From positions 116,783,431 to 116,847,430 of the forward strand of contig CM053146.1 in the NCBI GenBank assembly GCA_028571685.1: DNA of 64,000 nt. Direction: 5' to 3'. Every line of letters starts with the position of its first letter. The first letter of the stretch is position 1. The position numbers were made by a program, and so were the translations under genes. The notes beneath the pieces are model-generated. The model did no database searches, had not been told where the DNA came from, and worked only from the letters and a program-made list of their open reading frames with translations. This stretch comes from Heterohyrax brucei (taxonomy: Eukaryota; Chordata; Mammalia; Hyracoidea; Procaviidae). Below are positions 54,262 to 64,000 of this stretch, in pieces.

Positions 54262-55297
54262 AGTGGTTTTGTTCTCCTAAGCCAATAGATTCTTTCAGCA
54301 TTTCTTGTAGCTTTGGTTTTGTTTTTACAAATTCTCTCAATTTCTATTTATCTGTGAATGTCTTAATTTCATTTTTCATATTTGAAAGATAGTTTTGCAG
54401 GATATATAATTCTTGGTTTGAAGTTCTTCTTCTTCGAGTCTTTGAATGTGTCGTGCCACTGTCTCCGTGCCAGCGTTTTTTCTGCTGAGAAATTGATGAA
54501 AGCCTGCAGGGTTTCCCTCTGAATGTTAGCTTTGCTTTGATTCTTGCTGCCTTTAAGAGTTTCTGCTGATGTTTCATTTTGTTAAGCTTGATTATAGTAT
54601 TTCTTGGAGTCTTTCTTTTGAGATCTATATTGAGTGGCATTCAATATGCATCTTGGATATCTATATTCTCTTCTTTCATAATTTCTGGGAAGTTTTCTGT
54701 CAGGAGCTCAGCAACAATACTCTCTGCGTTCTCAGGTGTTCCACCTTGTTCAGAAACTCCAATTAATCATAGATTGCTCCTCTTAATAGAGTCCCACATG
54801 TTTCTTAATACTTCTTTGTTTTTCTTGTTTCTTTTTTCTGATTTCTTCTCGTAGATGCTGGAGTCAGTAGCTCTGTCTTCCAAATCAGAAAGTCTCTTTT
54901 CCATTTGTTCCCTTCTGTTTTCTTGGCTTTTAATTGAAGTTTCTATTTCTTTGATTTTGTTCTTGATCTGTTGAATTTCAGAGTACTGGTGTTCCATCAA
55001 ATCAAACAGCTTGCTTTATTTTTCGTTTTGCTCTGCTGCATTTTGTATAAGGTCTAGGAGGGCTCTATATGTAATCCTTTTGTATTCACCTTCCAATAGT
55101 TTCAGAAAGATTTCTTTGTCTGGAAATTTATTTGGTTGTTTATTTTGGAGGCCTTCTGAAGCCAGGGGTGATTTCTTGGTTATGCTTTTCTCCAGAGTCT
55201 GTTGCTTTTGGGGCATCAATGAAGGCTGGAAGAGATGCAATGAGGATGGACCACAGTTATTCTTCTTGGCTGTCTTAGAATGAAAGGTAAAAGGCAT
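54262..55297 (-). pseudogene. L1 ORF1 (RNA-binding protein), broken
   Basis: Open pieces at 55,016-55,297 (start MPFTFHSKTAKKNN, then LLEGEYKRITYRALLDLI), 54,767-55,000 (coiled coil: IQQIKNKIKEIETSIKSQEN, RREQMEKRLSDLEDRA) and 54,344-54,640 (C-terminal domain, with KLTFRGKPCRLS and an NMKNEIKTFTDK end). ORF1p forms trimers through the coiled coil and binds L1 RNA. At least two frame breaks and an early stop are visible. Confidence 0.8.
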
Positions 55298-56009
55298 CTG
55301 ACAACTTCCAAAGTCAGTAAGGTTTTCATCTTCCCTGCTGGCAAAGTAATCACCTGTATATTGAACCCTGGATGTTATAAACTAGTTCAAAATACAGGAA
55401 GGCTACTACTCTGTTGGCTTCTGCTGTCAGGCACCAGTGGTAGGCTACACTATGTAAAATACTGCTTTCTGCTGGAAAAGTGCTCTCCTCCAGGCAGGCC
55501 TTGTCTCCCAGCCTAGGAATTAGGCCCCGCTGAGGCCTCCATATGGGTGTCTCTGCTTCCCAGTGGAACAAGATGGCATCCTGCACAAGCTCACTGCCTG
55601 CCTTGGTACAGGCTACTCTATGGCAGAGGTAGAAAGAGAGGCCAAAGGTGTCGAGGTGCACAGAGTTGAAAGATAGGCTCTCAAAATATGGCAATTTTGC
55701 TCGCCAATCCCACCAGCAGTGCATCTGAGATTAGCTGCTAGTCAAGTCCCAGCTCTGCCCAAGAGAGAAAAAAAAGTTACAGTGGTGAATTACTTTTGGT
55801 CTGTGAAAGCCAGCACTTGCCAAGAGCAGGAGTCAACAAAAAAGAGGAGGCTTTGTGCACAGTGGAATGAAGTCCAAATTAACAGCCCTATGCCATGTCC
55901 TAGGGTTCACTAGGTGTCCAGAAGGCTCTGTTTAATTATCAGTTCAGGTCATGGTTTCCTGAGGGATTTAGGGAAAAGTATGTTTAGTCTGCAACCTAGA
56001 CTCTGCCTC
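55298..56009 (-). promoter_or_regulatory. L1 5' UTR with internal promoter region
   Basis: 712 bp from GGAGGCAGAGTCTAGGTTGC (minus strand) to the ORF1 start. L1 5' UTRs carry an RNA polymerase II promoter; that is family knowledge, not shown here. It contains a 124-codon sense-strand frame (55,350-55,724, MHCWWDWRAKLPYFES) ending about 50 bp before ORF1. Confidence 0.75.
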
Positions 56010-56233
56010 CCAATTTTATTAATTTTTAAATGACAACTTTTGACATTTCTGTTTTTGTTTTTCCTTTAAAATGTCATCTCTGATATATATTATTTCCTTT
56101 CTTGTGCTTACCTTGAGTAAATTTTCCTTCCTTTTTCAGGTTTGTAAGAGGAATTATAACTTATTGATATTTTTAACACCATTCTGTTCTTTTTTAATAT
56201 GAGTATTTAAAGTAATAAAATAAGACTGCTTTA

Positions 56234-56438
56234 AGGAGCTCTGATGGTGCAGTGATTAAAGGTTTTGCTGGTAACTAAAAGGTTGCAAGTTTGAACTTGC
56301 CAGCTGGTCTGCAGGAAGAGAGTATGACAATCTGCTTCCATAAAGACTATACCCTTAGAAACTAATTGTGGCAGTTCTAGTATGCCCTGTAGGGCCTCTG
56401 TGAGTCATAATCGGCTCAGTAGCATCAGATTTGGCTAA
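56234..56438 (+). repeat. AfroSINE, long form
   Basis: GGAGCTCTGATGGTGCAGTG, CTGCTTCCATAAAGACTATA and AATCGGCTCAGTAGCATCAG. Confidence 0.85.
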
Positions 56439-56894
56439 AATTGCTTTAGCCATACCACAAATTTGGTATGTTGTATTTTCATTACCATTTGGTTCAAAAT
56501 ATTTTCTAATTTCCTTTATGGTTTCTTTTTTGATCCATGGGTTATTTAGATGTATGGAGTGTACTTTACAAATATTTTAAAGATTTCCTTGATTTCATGT
56601 TATATTCTATTTCTAATTTATTACTACTGTGGTCAGAGAACATACTTTGTACATCTACGCTGGTGAATGCTGTATGTACCTTTGAAAAGTCTGTATATTA
56701 GTTGGATGTTGCAGTTAGTGAATGTTGTGCTAAAGTATCAGTTAGTTACGGGACTGATGACAGCTTTCAAATACTCTATCTTTTTACTGATATTGTCTAT
56801 TTGTTTTATTAATTACTGAAAGAAGGATGTTAAAATTCCCAGTCTTTAACTCTGTCAATATTCTTGGTCTTGAAATTTATTTTGTATGATATTG

Positions 56895-57083
56895 CTGTGT
56901 TGTCGTTGTGTCACTCATAGTGACCCTACTGCACAGAGTAGAGCTTGCTTCATTGGGTTTCCTTGGCTGTAGTCCTTATGGAAGTTGATAGCCAGGTGTT
57001 TTCTTCTGGGGGGCTGCTGGTGGGTTCAAATACCCAACCTTTTCATTAGTAGTTGAGTGCTAAACCACTGCACTTCCAGGACT
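56895..57083 (-). repeat. AfroSINE, long form, antisense
   Basis: GTTGTCGTTGTGTCACTCAT, GGTTTCCTTGGCTGTAGTCC and AACCACTGCACTTCCAGGAC. Confidence 0.8.
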
Positions 57084-57598
57084 TCTTTGATATGCTCTAG
57101 CTGCACAAATCTTCTTATGCTTAGTGTTTTCTTTCTGTGTCTTCCAGTACACTTTCACTTTCTATCTATCTTGACTGTATATTTAAAATAGGTTTCTTGA
57201 AATAGCCCAGAGTCAGGTCTTGTAGTTCTACTCCAGTCCCATAACCCTTTGTCTTTCAATTGGTGTGTTCAGTTAATTAAAAATTAATTATTGGTATGGT
57301 TGTACCTAAGTCTGCCATATTATTACATGCTTCTGATTGTCCCATCTAGTCTTTGTTTTTCTGTTCCTTTTTGATAACTTCTATTGGGTAGATCGAATAT
57401 GATTTTTTACTTAATCTTATCTCCTGTATTGACAATTTAGTAGCACTTTCTTTAGTATTTGCTCTAAATACTGCACTATGCATCTTGAACTTAAATTAGT
57501 CTAGTTTCAAAACATATTGCATATCATAATGATATAAAGAAATGTATTACTTCCTCCTCTTTATAGTCTTGTGATTATAGATTTTATTTATGTTCTTG

Positions 57599-60290
57599 TT
57601 GTTACATGCTGTCAAGTCAGTTCCACTCACAGTGACCCTTATATAAATTACAACAGAATGAAACACTGCTAGGTCCTGTGTTATCCTCGTGATTATTGTT
57701 GTGCTTGAGCTAAATGTTGCAGCCACTGTGTCAACCCATCTTTTGCTGACCCTTTACTTTACCAAGCATGATGTCCTTCTCCAGTGTTTTGGTCCTCCCT
57801 GGTAATATGTCCAAAGTATAAGAGATGAAATGTTAGCATCCTTGATTGTAAGAAGTATTCTGGCTGTTCTCCCAAAACAAAATTGTTCATTCTTTTGGCA
57901 GTCTATAGCATATTCGTTATTCTTCAACAGCACCACAATTCAAAGGCATCAATTCTTCCTTGATCTTCGTTATTCATTGCCCAGCTATGCCCTGCATGTG
58001 AGGTGGGTGAAAACACCATGGCTTGGGTCAGGAGTGCCTTAGTTCTTAAAATGACACTTTTGCTTCCAAACACTTGAAAGGATCTTTTGCAGCCAATTTG
58101 CCTAATGAAATGGAACATCTGATTTGCTGAGTGCTTCTTTCATGGGTGATGATTGTGGAACCAAGTAAAATAAAATCCTTGACAACTTCAGTATTTTCTC
58201 CACTGATCCTGATGTTGCTTATTGGTCTGGTTGTGAGAATTTTGTTTTCTTTATGTTGAGATGTAATCCATACCGGTGGTTGTGGTCTTTTATCTTCATC
58301 AGTTAATGTTTCAAGGTCTCTTCACTTTCAGCAAGCAAGGTTGTGTCATCTGCATAATGCAGGTTGCCAGTGAATCATCCTCCAATCCTGATGCTCCATT
58401 CTTCTTCCTATGGTTCAGTTTCTCCTGTTATTTGCTCAACATACAGATTGAATAAGTATAATGAAAGGATATAACCCTGACACACACCTTTTCTGACTTC
58501 AAACCATGCAGTAGCCCCTTGTTCTGTTTAAATAGCTGCCTCTTGATCTATGTGGAGGTTCCTCATGAACACAATTAAGGGTTCTGGAATTCTCATTCTT
58601 CATAATGTTACACATGATTTGTTATGATCCACACAGTCAAAAGATTTAGCATAGGCAATAAAATGCAGGCAAACATCATTCAGCCTTCTCTGCTCAGCTG
58701 GGATCCATCTGACATTAACAATGATATTTCTTGCTCCACATATGACTTCAATTTCTAGCAGTTTTCTGTCAATGTGCTGCTGCTCTTGGATGATGTTCAG
58801 CAAAATTTTACTTGCATATGATATTAATGATATTGTTAGATAATTTCCACATTCTGTTGGATCACCTTTATTTGAAATGCGAGCACAAATACGGATCTTT
58901 TCCAGTCAGTTGGCAAGGTAGCTATCTTTCCAACATCCTTTCATAGTTGAGTGATCACTTCCAGTGCTGCATCTGTTTGTTGAAACATCTTAATTGGTAC
59001 TATTCAGTCAGTTCCTGGAGGCTTGTTTATCACCACTGCCTTCAGTGCAGCTGGGACTTCTTCCTTTAATACCATGGGTTCCTGATTGTATGCCACCTCC
59101 TGAAATGATTGAATGTTGACCAATTGTTTTCGGTGCAGTGACTCTGTATTCTTTTCATCTTCTTTCAATGCTTCCTATGTTATTCAGTAGTTTGTGTGTA
59201 GAATAGTTAAAAATTTTAACTTGAGGCTTGATTTTTTTCAATTCTTTCAACTTGGGAAATGCTGAGTGTGTTTCTTTTCATTTTCTAACTCCCAGTCTTT
59301 GCATATATCATCATAACACCTTATTTCGCCTTCTCTAGCTGACCTTTGAAATCTTTTGTTCAGCTCTTTTACTTCATCATTTCTTCCTTTCACTTTAGCT
59401 ACTCAGTGTTCAACATAAGTTTCAGCATCTTTTCTGATATCCATTTTGGTCTTTTAATGACCCATTGCTTTCTCTATATACGATATCCTTGATATCAGTC
59501 CACAACTCCTTTTATCTCTATTCCTGAGATAGTCTCTAAATTCAGGTGGGAAAAACTCAAGGTCATACACTGACTCAGGTGAACTTATTCTCCCTTCAGC
59601 TTCAACTTGAACTTGCATGTGAGCAATTGATGGTCTGTTCCACAGTTGACCCCAGGCCTTGTTCTGACTAATGTTATTGACTTTTTCTCATTGTTTCCAT
59701 CCACAAATTTAGTTCATTTGATTTCTTTGTGTCTAGCTGAGTAGGTCCGTGTGTATAGTCATGCTTTATGGTGTTGAAAAAAAAAAAAAACACATTTACA
59801 ATGAATAGGTTATTGGTCTTGTAAAATTTGATCATGCAATCTCCAGCATGGTTTCTATCACCAAGGCCTTATTTTCAAACTACCAGTACTTCTTATTTGT
59901 CTCCAACTTTCACATTCCAGTCACCAGTAATAGTCAATGCATGCTGATTTCATACTCCATGAATTTCAGGCTGCAAAAGTTGGTAAAATTTTTCAATCTC
60001 TTAATCTCTGACCTTAATGGATGGTGTATAATTTGAATAATAGTCATGTTAACTGAACATCCTTGTAGACATATGAATATCATCCTATTACTGACAGCAT
60101 TTATTTCAGGATAGATCTTGAAATGTTATTTTGGATGATGAATACAGCATCACTTCTCTTCAATTTATCATCACCAGCATAGTAGACCAGGTGACTGTCT
60201 GATTCAGAATGACCATTACCAGTCCATTTCAGCTCACTAATGCCTAGGATATTGTGATATGTTCCATTTCATTTCTTCAAGTAAAAAAGA
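57599..60290 (-). mobile_element. RTE1 (BovB-like) LINE, near full length, dead
   Basis: About 2.7 kb antisense. The 3' end is at the left (TTGTTGTTACATGCTGTCAA, AACAGAATGAAACACTGCTA). From 5' to 3' on the minus strand: endonuclease with GISELKWTG near 60,220-60,245, then the reverse transcriptase. Motif A lies in the open piece at 58,600-58,803 (YAKSFDCVDHNK). Motif C is near 58,340-58,365 (HYADDTTLLAESEE, both Asp present). Stops throughout. RTE elements encode one protein of about 1,000 residues; the first part of the endonuclease and the 5' UTR are missing. Confidence 0.85.
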
Positions 60291-60350
60291 CTTTAATTCT
60301 ACCGATCTCAAAATATATTCTTAATATTTTTCTTTAGACAATCCATAATA

Positions 60351-60398
60351 AGCCAAGTGCGGTTGAGTTGGATAAGTCTGACTCAACGGCACTTGGCT
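60351..60398. repeat. 48-bp hairpin motif, complete
   Basis: Left arm AGCCAAGTGCGGTTGAGT (60,351-60,368) and right arm ACTCAACGGCACTTGGCT (60,381-60,398) pair with one mismatch over 18 bp around a 12-nt loop. Single arms of the same motif occur at 6,710, 23,278 and 38,415. Confidence 0.8.
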
Positions 60399-60410
60399 AT
60401 ATGTAATATA

Positions 60411-60983
60411 CAAGGTATGACAATTAAGCCTGCAAACTTACTTGTTCTAAGTGCTACATATTTCATTGCTGAATATCACCACAGTCACCTTTAGAATAGT
60501 CCCCTTGGGAAGCTAAGCACTGACACCAGCACCTAGTTGGCCCTTCAAAGCTATTTCGGAACTTCTTCTGGAATGGCTATTGCACACAGTTGCACAATGG
60601 CAAGTCCACAAACTTAATTGTCTAGTTTGGATTTAATTGTCTGGCTGTCTGTGAGAAATTTTTAGCCAGTAAACAGACAACTGTATTGGAACACCCTCTC
60701 TAATCACCTGATCTGGCCCTGAGTAGGTTTTTTCTTTACCCGAAGATAAAGGAAGTATTGAAAGGAAGACATTCTGATGACATTCAAGACATCAAGGTTA
60801 CTACAACTAGGGTTCTGATGGTCATTCCAGAAAAAGAGTTCTAGATTGCTTTGAAGGGTGTACTAGCCCTGGTGCATAGCTTCCCAAGGGGGTTACTATG
60901 AAGGTGATTGTAGTGATATTCAGCAATGAGGAATGTAGCACTTTTTTCTAGGATGAATTCCCAAACTTAGTTGTCAGTCCTTG
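60411..60983 (+). mobile_element. Mariner DNA transposon, internally deleted
   Basis: 573 bp between TA dinucleotides (60,409-60,410; 60,984-60,985). Left end CAAGGTATGACAATTAAG and right-end complement CAAGGACTGACAACTAAG are terminal inverted repeats. The plus-strand transposase remnants FLASKQTTVLEHP and, downstream, DLALSRFF-like sequence then KEVLKGRHSDDIQDIK match the C-terminal catalytic part of mariner transposase (normally about 345 residues). The N-terminal two thirds is deleted and stops are present. Confidence 0.8.
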
Positions 60984-62496
60984 TATATTCACATATTTTC
61001 TCTTTCAGCTGTACCTGACTCCTTTTTACAGATCCTCAGAGGGTGTTTCCCTCAACTTTCTTACAGATTCCTGCAGTTAGAGTGCTACCCTAGTAAAATC
61101 AGTGAAAGACTATAAGAAAGAGTTGTTTAATTAGTGCAGATTTGTTCTGTGGCTGTGGCTTCTTAGGATGCAAATCCACTATCGGTCTATATGGGACTGC
61201 TAGAAATCTATTTTTGTCTTACCTAGTTTTTACTTAACCCTGTCTAAATCAGATTTTTCTTCTCTTACCATTCTGGAGATATGAAAATAGCCATGAGTCT
61301 CATTCTCTTAAAGGGTTTGACACTTTCTAGTAGTTACTTCTTTTTGATATCTATGTGTCCCCATATCTCTAATGGATTTTTTTAAAAAATCTATCATTTT
61401 ATAGTTTATGTGGCTTACTCTTGTAGTTAGGATACAAGTGACAGCTTCTTGTGCCTTAATATAAGCAGTTACCTTCCCTTCAGTCTGTATACTACATACC
61501 GTTGTCCAGGCACCATGATGATTGAGATCAGTGGAGGAGAGCATCATTAGATTGAGAGCGTTGGAGGCCAGAGCCACCAGCAAGACTCTATCCTAGCACT
61601 GAGGCCCAACTCAGCTGAGATGAGGCCAGTAATTATCTGTATTGCTAACCCAGCTGGAATCTTCAGTGGCTACTGAGCTGGAGACACTAGTGTCAGCAGC
61701 AGTGCCTCTAGTAGTGAGTGATGAATAACTGCACACACAGATCTGGAATGGGGTTTAAGAGAGGGTGGTCTTTAGCAAGACAGCAGCAGCAAGCAGTCAA
61801 TCAGTATAGATATACCTGTACAGAGGGTGGATGGAAATTGGGAGACTAAGGACAGAATACTGTGCAAAGTGCTGGAGAACATTTATAAAGTCTTGAAATT
61901 TCTCACTTGGCACAATTTGTGTTTAATCTGGAGGCTGAGAAAGCTTCAGAATATTTGGGTCACTTTATTTATTTATTTATTATTTATTTTTTGTTTTAAG
62001 ACAGACGTATACGACTATTAGTTGTGGAATTGGGTAGTTAAGAAGAGGTTGGGTATAAGAAAATATAAGTAAGAAATGAAATAAACCAATTTTTAAAGAT
62101 CATAGCTCTAAGTGAATTAAGGGGAATTCTGGGAGAGATTAGATAAGAGAACACCTTGTGAGTCCAAAGGGAACGAGCTACAGATGGAGGTGGATTTATA
62201 AATATGTGCTGGACTTTCTCAGTAGTTGTCTACTGTGGACAGATTGTGTCATCTGCTGAGGCATGTGTGGTGCAAAAGTAAGGTGGAGGTCTCAAGGAGA
62301 ACAATGAATGTCTAAGCATCCATTTAGAAAATTGAGTTATGTTGACTAAACAACTATAAATATCTGAACCACTGAAATTGAAGACCATGAATTTGAAGTG
62401 GCATAGTCTTCTCTCACTTCTTAAGTCTCAGGTTACATGTCCTTTTGTGAGTTTCCACGGTACTCTGTATTTTCACCTCAATATTGCTTATCATAG
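60984..62496. other. Unique DNA, nothing recognised
   Basis: TTTA-type repeats at 61,963-61,992. A 91-codon minus-strand frame (61,308-61,583) matches nothing I know. Confidence 0.4.
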
Positions 62497-62665
62497 AACC
62501 CTGGTGGTACAGTGGTTAAGAGTTTAGCAAGTAACCAAAAGGTCAATAGTCCAAATCTACCAGCTGCTCCATGTGAACCATATGGGGCAGTTCTACTCTG
62601 ACCTATACAGTCTCTATGAGTTAGAATCAACTTTGACTGCAACATATTTCATTTGTTTGTTTGTT
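62497..62665 (+). repeat. AfroSINE, short form
   Basis: AGAACCCTGGTGGTACAGTG to AATCAACTTTGACTGCAACA, with a TTTGTTTG tail. Confidence 0.9.
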
Positions 62666-63689
62666 TTTAACACATCATACTGTGGAATAATTGTGCAACT
62701 TTTACCAAACTTTATGCTCTGTCTCACGTTAATTGTTGCATTCCTTTGAATCACAGTTTCTTCTACTGTTTCTCATGTGCTGTAGGTGTTTAATAAATAT
62801 TGGTTAAAATGCACAGCAATATAGCAGTTGTGAGATTTCTCCTGTAACTCTCAGAAGCCAGGGTAGAGAAGAAAAGGAGGTAGATGGTATAGATGATCCA
62901 ACGGGTAAAAAAGGTTTGCAGTGTAGGTGTATCAAATGGTAAAGATGTTAAGAATGCTGCAAAAATCTTTTTGATGGGGTGTTCCCTGCGGGTCAGGTTG
63001 GATATGGTCTGAGAGGTGGTGCAGGTCCAGATGAGGAAAAGGTTTGGGCTGAGGCGATGGAGTGGAGTGGCTTATGGGAAGCATTAGTGTTGAGGCAGGG
63101 CAGGGAGGTGAACTCAGCAGTTCCAAATGCGCTCCTGGCCTTTAAGTCTACTTTTCAGTGTATTCTTCATGTTCCAGTTGGATGCTCCCATCATCAAGAC
63201 AGTGAGGGGGAAAAACTTTAAGCAACAAAGAGACTCTACTTGAAAAAACAGATTTGTGAGCAGGAGAATAGAGCAGACATTAGAATTTGATTTTTACATG
63301 GCGATGCTGACATTAAATTTTGACAGACAACTTTTCTTGAAAAAAATTACAATGAAATCAGCATAATCACGTGATTAAACTCTCTAAACTGTCATAGCTT
63401 TGAGTCACTATTATCCTGATTTTGAAAGCAGAGAGCATAGTCAAGTATTCTTTGTAAATCTAAACCTAGCACATGGAAATTATATCAATCAATCTGGAAC
63501 AGAGCTGAAAACAAACTCCCAAGTTTGGAGTTCATTTGTTTTACTAATAATTAGAAACTATTTCCATGAACATATCAATTCATTACATTTATATGCCTCT
63601 GTTAATCGTCTTTTTGAGTAACCCAAGTCTTCCTCTTTCTGTTTTGCAGATATTCTGTTTAGATAATACCAGGGAGGATACAACTGTCA
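62666..63689. other. Unique sequence, nothing recognised
   Basis: No repeat or gene recognised. Confidence 0.4.
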
Positions 63690-64000
63690 AGTAACAGAAG
63701 GCTGACGGAAAATTAGGGAGAAAAAGTAAATTTCAAGGTAACCGGAAAGAAAGTTAACAAGGCTACTCATCAAAACAAAGAAGAAAAACAAAGTCACATT
63801 AAAACAAAATTGACAAAAATGAAAGAAATTAAAGAAAAATGCACAAATGAAAGTGATTCATATAGGAGAGTAAGAAGGACAAAGAAAATGCCAGTGCCAT
63901 TTAAAAAAGGAAAGCACTAAAAAATGACAGGAATAAACTTATACCTACCCATAATTATGCTGAATGTGTATGGCCTAAATACACCCTTGAAGAGAAAGAG
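63690..64000 (+). mobile_element. L1 inter-ORF region and ORF2 start, cut by window edge
   Basis: GACAGGAATAAACTTATACC is followed by a frame reading IIMLNVYGLNTPLKRK (compare LTLNVNGLNAPIKRH of L1 ORF2). The A-rich sequence before it (AAAACAAAGAAGAAAAACAA) fits the end of ORF1 and the inter-ORF region. The element continues past base 64,000. Confidence 0.7.

Larger units (their letters stand above)
49069..56009 (-). mobile_element. Full-length L1, dead
   Basis: 6.94 kb on the minus strand: 5' UTR (55,298-56,009), ORF1 (about 54,262-55,297), ORF2 (50,089-53,835), a 1-kb 3' UTR and a TTTA-rich antisense tail at 49,069-49,088. The 19-bp duplication on both sides shows a complete TPRT insertion. 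It cannot move itself: both ORFs carry stops and frameshifts. The target AATTTTTAAAT fits the L1 endonuclease preference. It lies in an old L1M of the same orientation. Confidence 0.95.
47480..57598 (-). mobile_element. Old L1M ORF2 region, antisense, split into five pieces
   Basis: The pieces are 47,480-48,365, 48,820-49,068, 56,029-56,233, 56,439-56,894 and 57,084-57,598. They run in order from the reverse-transcriptase region (TAGGACTTCAGTACATCATT) to the endonuclease side (CCATGGGTTATTTAGATGTA; GTGGTCAGAGAACATACTTT; CTTTCAATTGGTGTGTTCAG). Total L1M sequence is about 2.4 kb. Heavily decayed. It hosts an LTR, a full-length L1 and two SINEs. Confidence 0.75.

Noticed and set aside
1-64000. 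tRNA-like heads (A and B boxes) as real tRNA genes
   Set aside because: All occurrences continue into AfroSINE or MIR bodies and none folds as a full tRNA by eye.
1-64000. CRISPR arrays, operons or other prokaryotic systems
   Set aside because: No regularly spaced direct repeats, no dense gene layout and no ribosome-binding sites. The repeat content is purely mammalian.

Overview
This window looks like intergenic or deep intronic DNA of a paenungulate afrotherian mammal, most probably an elephant. The evidence is the repeat content: dozens of tRNA-derived AfroSINE copies (start like GAACCCTGGTGGCACAGTGG, end like GGAATTGACTCGATGGCAA), several RTE1/BovB-like LINE copies with the tail GACGGCACCTAACAACAAC, L1 elements with an elephant-type 3' UTR of about 1 kb, and afrotherian ERVL-like LTRs, over a background of ancient mammalian MIR, L2, L1M and MaLR fossils. 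Hyrax or manatee cannot be excluded. I recognise no host protein-coding exon, tRNA, rRNA or CRISPR array. Longer open frames fall in transposons or look like chance frames.

Layout. 1-14.6 kb: scattered SINE, MIR and L2 copies, three 3'-UTR-only L1 copies, and an unexplained 116-bp inverted repeat (5,962-6,077 / 6,551-6,666). An LTR at 11.8-12.7 kb carries an RTE1 copy with a perfect 14-bp target duplication. 14.6-18.4 kb: a four-level nest in which a SINE is split by RTE1, RTE1 by an ERVL provirus, and the ERVL dUTPase region by a solo LTR flanked by GTTGG. 18.4-26.4 kb: mostly repeat-poor, with three LTR or SINE islands, a possible MITE and a candidate regulatory island (19.56-21.07 kb) with an RFX-type palindrome.

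26.4-47.5 kb: alternating unique sequence and repeats. It includes an RTE1 piece inside an L1 3' UTR, a second RFX-type palindrome (29,331), an L1M split by four insertions (31.4-33.0 kb), a MIR split by two SINEs, an LTR inside a SINE with an AAAAC duplication, and an L1 tail inside a SINE with an 11-bp duplication. 47.5-61 kb: an old antisense L1M about 2.4 kb long has been stretched to 10 kb. A full-length but dead L1 (49,069-56,009, minus) sits in it with a 19-bp duplication, together with an LTR and two SINEs. A nearly full-length RTE1 (57.6-60.3 kb, minus), a 48-bp hairpin and an internally deleted mariner follow. 61-64 kb: mostly unique DNA, ending in the start of an L1 ORF2 cut by the window edge.

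The parts are a palaeontological stack rather than cooperating genes: the insertions date one another. No previously undescribed molecular system is visible. The best unexplained structures are the 116-bp inverted repeat, the hairpin family seen at 60,351, the two diverged copies at 18.58 and 19.42 kb, and the two RFX-type palindromes in repeat-free DNA.
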